From Pseudomonas sp. A-RE-19 (GTDB taxonomy: Bacteria > Pseudomonadota > Gammaproteobacteria > Pseudomonadales > Pseudomonadaceae), in contig NZ_JAHBDQ010000071.1 of the NCBI RefSeq assembly GCF_019956555.1, forward strand, positions 124,001-188,000: DNA of 64,000 bases, in the 5' to 3' direction. The translations under genes and the position numbers were made by a program. This document shows, piece by piece, positions 59,244-64,000 of the stretch (positions within the stretch are counted from its first letter, which is position 1; each line of letters starts with the position of its first letter). The notes below the pieces were generated by a model that saw nothing but the letters and a program-made list of their open reading frames with translations, did no database searches and was not told where the DNA came from.

Positions 59244-62117
59244 ATGTCCCAGTTGCCGTCCTTGAGTCAGTTACGCGACCCCAATGCCTTCCTGCGCCGC
59301 CACCTGGGCCCCGATGCCGCCGAGCAACAGGCGATGCTCGACAGCCTCGGTCTTGGCAGCAGGGTCGAGTTGATCGAGCAGACGGTGCCGCCGGGAATTC
59401 GCCTCAACCGACCGCTGGACCTGCCGCCCGCCCTTGATGAAGAAGCCGCCCTGGCCAAACTGCGAGGCTACGCCGAGCAGAACCAGGTCTGGACCAGCCT
59501 GATCGGCATGGGATACCACGGCACGCTCACACCGGCCGTCATCTTGCGTAACGTGCTGGAAAACCCTGGTTGGTACACCGCCTACACGCCCTATCAGCCG
59601 GAGATTGCCCAAGGGCGACTCGAAGCGTTGTTGAATTTTCAACAACTGACCATCGACCTGACCGGCCTGGAACTGGCCAACGCCTCGTTGCTGGATGAGG
59701 CCACGGCGGCAGCCGAGGCCATGGCACTGGCCAAGCGGGTCGCCAAATCCAGAAGCAATCTTTTTTTCGTCGATGAGAGTTGCCACCCTCAGACCATTTC
59801 CGTGGTGCAGACCCGGGCCGAAGGGTTCGGTTTCGAGCTGATCATCGATGCTGTGGATAACTTGAAGCAGCACCAAGTGTTCGGCGCGCTGCTGCAATAT
59901 CCCAATACCCATGGCGAAATTCATGATTTGCGTCCATTGATCGATCATTTGCATGCCCAGCAAGCCCTGGCCTGTGTGGCGACCGATCTGCTGAGCCTGC
60001 TGTTGCTGACCCCGCCGGGTGAGTTGGGCGCCGACGTGGTGTTCGGTTCGTCCCAGCGCTTTGGTGTGCCGATGGGCTACGGCGGTCCCCACGCGGCGTT
60101 TTTTGCCAGTCGCGACGAATACAAGCGAGCCATTCCCGGGCGGATCATCGGCGTGTCGAAAGATGCTCGCGGCAACGTCGCCCTGCGCATGGCTCTGCAA
60201 ACCCGCGAGCAACATATCCGCAGGGAGAAGGCTAACTCGAACATCTGCACCGCCCAGGTGCTGCTGGCCAATATCGCCAGTTTCTATGCGGTCTACCATG
60301 GCCCGGAAGGGCTCAAACGGATTGCCCAACGCGTCCATCGGCTGACCTGCATCCTCGCTGCCGGCCTGGAACGCCACGGCATTACACGGCTGAACCGACA
60401 CTTCTTCGACACCCTGACCCTGGAGGTCGGTGGCACTCAGACCGCGATCATCGACAGTGCCCAGGCAGCACGGATCAACTTGCGCATTCTCGGCCGTGGG
60501 CGGTTGGGCCTGAGCCTGGATGAAACCTGTGACGAAAGCACCGTGGCGAAACTGTTCGATGTGTTTCTCGGTGCCGATCATGGGCTCAACGTCGACGAAC
60601 TGGACGCTGAAACCCTGGAGTCCGGCATTCCTGCCGGATTGCAGCGCAGTACGCCGTATCTGCGTCATCCCGTGTTCAGCGCTCATCACAGCGAAACCGA
60701 AATGCTGCGCTATCTCAAGCAGCTGGAAAACAAAGACCTGGCGCTCAATCAATCGATGATCCCGCTGGGCTCCTGCACCATGAAACTCAATGCCACCAGC
60801 GAGATGATCCCGATCACCTGGCCGCAGTTCGCCAACCTGCACCCGTTCGTGCCGAAAGAACAGGCGGCAGGTTATTCGTTGATGATCGAGGAGCTGGAGC
60901 GCTGGCTCTGCGCGATCACCGGTTTCGATGCGATCTGCATGCAGCCCAACTCGGGCGCTCAGGGCGAGTACGCCGGGTTGCTGGCGATTCGCAAATATCA
61001 CGAGAGCCGCCATCAGGGCGCGCGGGATATCTGCCTGATCCCGTCCTCGGCCCACGGGACCAACCCGGCTTCGGCGCAAATGGCCGGGATGCGGGTGGTG
61101 ATCGTCGAGTGCGACGAGGCAGGTAATGTCGATCTGGAAGACCTGAAAGAAAAGGCCATAGAGGCGGGGGACAAACTCGCCTGCCTGATGGCGACGTATC
61201 CTTCGACCCATGGGGTCTATGAGGAAGGCATCAGCGAGATCTGTGAAGTTATCCACCGCCATGGCGGTCAGGTGTACATGGATGGCGCCAACCTCAACGC
61301 GCAGGTTGGATTGGCGCGACCGGCAGACATCGGTGCCGACGTGTCGCACATGAACCTGCACAAAACCTTCTGCATTCCCCATGGCGGTGGCGGACCGGGG
61401 ATGGGCCCGATTGGCGTCCGGGCGCACCTGGCGCCGTTCGTCGCCAATCACCCGGTGGTGCCAATCGAAGGCCCGTTGCCGGAGAACGGCGCGGTGAGCG
61501 CGGCCCCTTGGGGCAGTGCAAGCATTTTGCCCATCAGCTGGATGTACATCGCCATGATGGGGCCGCAATTGGCGGATGCGAGTGAGGTGGCGATCCTCGC
61601 CGCGAATTACCTGGCGCGGCATTTGTCCGGGGCGTTCCCGGTGCTCTACACCGGGCGCAACGAGCGAGTGGCCCACGAATGCATCCTCGACTTGCGACCG
61701 CTCAAGGCGCAAACCGGCATCAGTGAAGAGGACGTTGCCAAGCGGCTGATGGATTATGGCTTTCATGCGCCGACCATGTCGTTCCCGGTGCCGGGGACCT
61801 TGATGGTCGAACCGACCGAGAGCGAGTCGAAGGCGGAGCTGGACCGTTTTATCGGTGCGATGCTGAGCATTCGCGCGGAAATCACCGAAGTGCAGAACGG
61901 CAATTGGTCGGCTGAGGACAACCCGCTGAAACGCTCACCGCATACCTTGGCTGACATCACTGGCGTTTGGGAGCGGCCGTACAGCATCGAACAGGCCGTC
62001 ACGCCGGATGCTCACACCAAGGCTCACAAATACTGGCCGGTGGTGAACCGGGTGGACAATGTCTACGGTGACCGGAATCTGTTTTGTGCATGTGTGCCGG
62101 TGGATGATTACCGCTGA
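59244..62117 (+). CDS. gcvP: Glycine dehydrogenase (P protein)
   Basis: GcvP decarboxylates glycine and loads the aminomethyl group on the lipoyl arm of GcvH. The 957-residue single-chain enzyme has both halves; the PLP lysine is K707 in MNLHKTFCIPHGGGGPG. The ATG has AGAGAGAG upstream. It must have its own promoter in the 150 bases shared with the divergent aminotransferase gene. Confidence 0.95.
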   Translation: MSQLPSLSQLRDPNAFLRRHLGPDAAEQQAMLDSLGLGSRVELIEQTVPPGIRLNRPLDLPPALDEEAALAKLRGYAEQNQVWTSLIGMGYHGTLTPAVILRNVLENPGWYTAYTPYQPEIAQGRLEALLNFQQLTIDLTGLELANASLLDEATAAAEAMALAKRVAKSRSNLFFVDESCHPQTISVVQTRAEGFGFELIIDAVDNLKQHQVFGALLQYPNTHGEIHDLRPLIDHLHAQQALACVATDLLSLLLLTPPGELGADVVFGSSQRFGVPMGYGGPHAAFFASRDEYKRAIPGRIIGVSKDARGNVALRMALQTREQHIRREKANSNICTAQVLLANIASFYAVYHGPEGLKRIAQRVHRLTCILAAGLERHGITRLNRHFFDTLTLEVGGTQTAIIDSAQAARINLRILGRGRLGLSLDETCDESTVAKLFDVFLGADHGLNVDELDAETLESGIPAGLQRSTPYLRHPVFSAHHSETEMLRYLKQLENKDLALNQSMIPLGSCTMKLNATSEMIPITWPQFANLHPFVPKEQAAGYSLMIEELERWLCAITGFDAICMQPNSGAQGEYAGLLAIRKYHESRHQGARDICLIPSSAHGTNPASAQMAGMRVVIVECDEAGNVDLEDLKEKAIEAGDKLACLMATYPSTHGVYEEGISEICEVIHRHGGQVYMDGANLNAQVGLARPADIGADVSHMNLHKTFCIPHGGGGPGMGPIGVRAHLAPFVANHPVVPIEGPLPENGAVSAAPWGSASILPISWMYIAMMGPQLADASEVAILAANYLARHLSGAFPVLYTGRNERVAHECILDLRPLKAQTGISEEDVAKRLMDYGFHAPTMSFPVPGTLMVEPTESESKAELDRFIGAMLSIRAEITEVQNGNWSAEDNPLKRSPHTLADITGVWERPYSIEQAVTPDAHTKAHKYWPVVNRVDNVYGDRNLFCACVPVDDYR

Positions 62118-62140
62118 AGTACGGAACACACTAACCCAAT

Positions 62141-62229
62141 GTGGGAGCGAGCCTGCTCGCGATAGCGGTTCAACATTCACCATCGATGTCGACTGAAACA
62201 CCGCTTTCGCGAGCAGGCTCGCTCCCACA
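62141..62229. repeat. REP pair after gcvP
   Basis: GTGGGAGCGAGCCTGCTCGCGATAGCGG and its complement are separated by about 35 bases. Confidence 0.88.
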
Positions 62230-62245
62230 ATGAATTGCATCAAGC

Positions 62246-62276
62246 AAAAAAATGCCGCTCATGGGAGCGGCATTTT
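62246..62276. terminator. Bidirectional terminator between gcvP and the DUF2388 gene
   Basis: A-run, ATGCCGCTC stem, four-base loop, GAGCGGCAT and T-run. It can stop transcripts from both sides. Confidence 0.85.
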
Positions 62277-62291
62277 GTTGAGCAGCGAACC

Positions 62292-62612
62292 TTATTCCGA
62301 AGCGACCGCATTCTTCGCCAGGATTGCGTTCGCCAGTTCCATGTCCGTGGCTTGCAGGCCAGGGTTGTCGGCGCGGACTTTCTGCATCGCAGCTTCCAGG
62401 TAGGGGCCGCGAATGGCGCCGTCACTGGCGACAAAGCTGCCGGCGTCGTCCTGGGCGGCGACGACCAGCTTGTGATCCCTTGAGGTCAGGTAGGACGTAC
62501 CGGTGGTGGCACCGGAAGTAAGGACGTTACGCAAAAAGCTGTCATCAGCCATCGCCGAACCGACTTGAAGGGACAACACGGCGAAGGTAGCGACAGCAAG
62601 TTTGAGACGCAT
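62292..62612 (-). CDS. DUF2388 family small secreted protein
   Basis: A 106-residue protein with a signal peptide cleaved after AMA (residue 22). The mature part has the family pattern TSRDHKLVVAAQDDAGSFVASDGAIRG and LQATDMELANAILA. DUF2388 (TIGR02448) proteins are small periplasmic proteins of pseudomonads with unknown function. The ATG at 62612 has GGAG upstream; an earlier in-frame start is not used. Confidence 0.82.
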   Translation of the reverse strand: MRLKLAVATFAVLSLQVGSAMADDSFLRNVLTSGATTGTSYLTSRDHKLVVAAQDDAGSFVASDGAIRGPYLEAAMQKVRADNPGLQATDMELANAILAKNAVASE

Positions 62613-62681
62613 AAAAGGTGACTCCACTGGGTTTTAACTGCGGCGTTGGATTGCCAACTACCCAATCGAGTTCCGTGACGT

Positions 62682-62755
62682 CCGCAGGCTGCGATCTTTT
62701 GATTTTCGCTTTTAAAAACAAGATCAAAAGATCGCAGCCTGCGGCAGCTCCTACG
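62682..62755. repeat. REP pair between DUF2388 and the GspE-like gene
   Basis: CCGCAGGCTGCGATCTTTTGAT and its complement with an A-rich loop; the second copy extends to GGCAGCTCCTAC. Confidence 0.85.
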
Positions 62756-62806
62756 GGGAATACAGGCTTTGCAGCTGCTACAACAAGGCGTGTATCGGCA
62801 TGAAGC

Positions 62807-64000
62807 CTACTTCTGCTCACTTTGCGGCGTTACTCGCAATACTTCCTCGATCGTCGTCAAACCCGCCGCCACTTTCTGCGCGCCGGACAAGCGCAAACTG
62901 CGCATGCCTTCCTTGAATGCCTGACGCCGGACCGCCAGCAGATCGGTGTCGGGGTTGATCAGCCCTTTGATGCCGTCCGTCAGTTGCATGATTTCGTAAA
63001 CCCCGGCGCGACCGCGATAGCCGGTTTCGCGGCATTCCAGGCAACCGATGGCGCGCTGTGCATTGCCTGGCAGTGGTGCTTGCCAGGGTCGGGTCAGGGT
63101 ATGCCAGTCGTCCTCGCCCAGTGCCAGCGGTGCCTTGCAATGCGGGCATAAGGTACGGACCAGACGCTGGGCCATGACTCCGAGCACCGTGGCTTTGATC
63201 AGGTAATGCGGCACACCGAGTTCCAGCAGGCGACTGATGGCGCTTGGAGCGTCGTTGGTGTGCAACGTCGACAACACCAGGTGGCCGGTGAGTGCCGCCT
63301 GAATCGCCATCTCGGCGGTTTCAAGGTCGCGGATCTCGCCGATCATGATGATGTCCGGGTCTTGCCGCATCAGCGCGCGCACGCCGGCGGCAAAGGTCAG
63401 GTCGATGTTGTGCTGGACCTGCATCTGATTGAACGCCGGCTCGACCATTTCGATCGGGTCTTCGATGGTGCAGAGATTGACCTCCGGTGTCGCCAGTTTC
63501 TTGAGCGTGGTGTACAGCGTCGTGGTCTTGCCCGAACCGGTCGGCCCGGTCACCAGAATGATGCCATTGGGCTGGCGGATCATGTCTTGCCAGCGACGCA
63601 GGTCATCGGCGGAAAAACCCAGCTGATCGAAATCCTTGAGCAGCACTTCCGGGTCGAAGATCCGCATGACCATCTTCTCGCCGAACGCCGTCGGCAGTGT
63701 CGACAGCCGCAGTTCGACTTCGCCGCCGTCCGGGGTTTTGGTCTTGACCCGACCGTCCTGGGGTTTGCGCTTTTCCGCGACGTTCATCCGCCCCAGGCTT
63801 TTCAGGCGGCTGACGATGGCCATGGTCACCTGCGGCGGGAATTGATAGACGTTGTGCAGCACGCCGTCGATGCGAAAGCGCACCGTGCCTTGCTCGCGCC
63901 GGGGCTCGATGTGGATATCGCTGGCCCGCTGCTGGAACGCGTACTGGAACAGCCAATCGACGATGTTGACGATGTGCGCGTCGTTGGCGTCCGGCTCCTG
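62807..64000 (-). CDS. GspE/PilB-type secretion or pilus ATPase, 5' end outside the window
   Basis: The last 397 residues of a hexameric secretion ATPase. The frame stays open from the visible ATG at 63883 to the window edge at base 64000, where it still encodes family sequence (QRASDIHIEP). So 63883 is not the start. Motifs: Walker A GPTGSGKTT, the Asp-box region NLCTIEDPIEMV, the Walker B MIGEIRDLETAEMA, the His box HLVLSTLHTNDA, and the tetracysteine zinc site (CPHC ... CLEC). It powers either a type II secretion system or a type IV pilus; the partner genes are not visible. Confidence 0.92.
   Translation of the reverse strand, partial: QEPDANDAHIVNIVDWLFQYAFQQRASDIHIEPRREQGTVRFRIDGVLHNVYQFPPQVTMAIVSRLKSLGRMNVAEKRKPQDGRVKTKTPDGGEVELRLSTLPTAFGEKMVMRIFDPEVLLKDFDQLGFSADDLRRWQDMIRQPNGIILVTGPTGSGKTTTLYTTLKKLATPEVNLCTIEDPIEMVEPAFNQMQVQHNIDLTFAAGVRALMRQDPDIIMIGEIRDLETAEMAIQAALTGHLVLSTLHTNDAPSAISRLLELGVPHYLIKATVLGVMAQRLVRTLCPHCKAPLALGEDDWHTLTRPWQAPLPGNAQRAIGCLECRETGYRGRAGVYEIMQLTDGIKGLINPDTDLLAVRRQAFKEGMRSLRLSGAQKVAAGLTTIEEVLRVTPQSEQK

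Noticed and set aside
59271..61766. 831-codon ORF on the minus strand
   Set aside because: Antisense shadow of gcvP; no recognisable domain and no ribosome site.
1..64000. Prophage, integrative element or tRNA-linked island
   Set aside because: No integrase, phage structural gene, tRNA gene or attachment-site pair was found; gene order is that of the core chromosome.

Overview
This window is a stretch of core chromosome from a fluorescent-group Pseudomonas. The gene order hemD-hemX-hemY-dsbB-rsd(algQ), algP, hemB-ppk / ppx, trxA, rho, ubiD, glpT, 5-FCL/6S RNA/zapA, pepP-ubiH-ubiI and gcvTH..gcvP follows, from memory, the PA5259-PA5213 part of P. aeruginosa PAO1. The genes are GC-rich with Pseudomonas codon use. 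Intergenic spaces carry paired REP elements of the P. fluorescens type (GTGGGAGCGAGCCTGCTCGCGA and GTAGGAGCTGCCGCAGGC classes). No prophage, integrase, intact insertion sequence, CRISPR array, tRNA or rRNA gene was seen. Both ends cut genes: hemD at the left, a GspE/PilB-type ATPase at the right.

1-9.5 kb: end of the haem operon (hemD, hemX, hemY), dsbB, the sigma-70 binding protein rsd, a periplasmic FKBP isomerase, the histone-like algP, a TIGR02444 gene, an ABC-F ATPase (yheS type) and a translationally coupled short MscS-like protein. 9.8-20.7 kb: a LysE exporter; a five-gene cell-envelope cluster (two tandem COG3014 lipoproteins, YcfL, LpoB and a secreted CsgG/LpoB-like protein); a cytochrome c-FTR1 iron permease; YaiI; ElbB; a sterol-desaturase family hydroxylase; and a DedA protein. 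20.8-30 kb: hemB-ppk behind a clear PhoB box, ppx, a polar amino-acid ABC importer with a divergent GntR-type regulator, and trxA.

30.5-41 kb: rho without a visible Shine-Dalgarno site, an acyltransferase-SGNH protein, ubiD coupled to a ferredoxin-type flavin reductase, a small outer-membrane barrel protein beside an AT-rich gap, a ChaC-like cyclotransferase, glpT with a GlpR-like operator, a quinone oxidoreductase and a FliL-like secreted protein. 41.3-48.8 kb: an HlyD-RbbA-YhhJ type ABC export operon with a TetR-type palindrome in its promoter region, an EVE protein, a 49-residue membrane peptide, 5-formyltetrahydrofolate cyclo-ligase, 6S RNA, zapA, a ZapB-like coiled-coil gene and a roughly 140-bp palindromic MITE-like element. 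48.8-64 kb: a YgfB-family protein, pepP, ubiH, a 44-codon ORF, a ubiI-type hydroxylase, fbpA-fbpB iron uptake, gcvT-gcvH, an opposed DegT-type aminotransferase, gcvP, a DUF2388 secreted protein and the truncated secretion ATPase.

Most of the window is ordinary housekeeping DNA. The points most worth a second look are the tandem-lipoprotein LpoB/YcfL cluster, the PhoB box driving haem and polyphosphate genes together, the TetR- and GlpR-like operators, the palindromic element at 48.6 kb, the aminotransferase that splits the glycine-cleavage genes, and the two very small ORFs.
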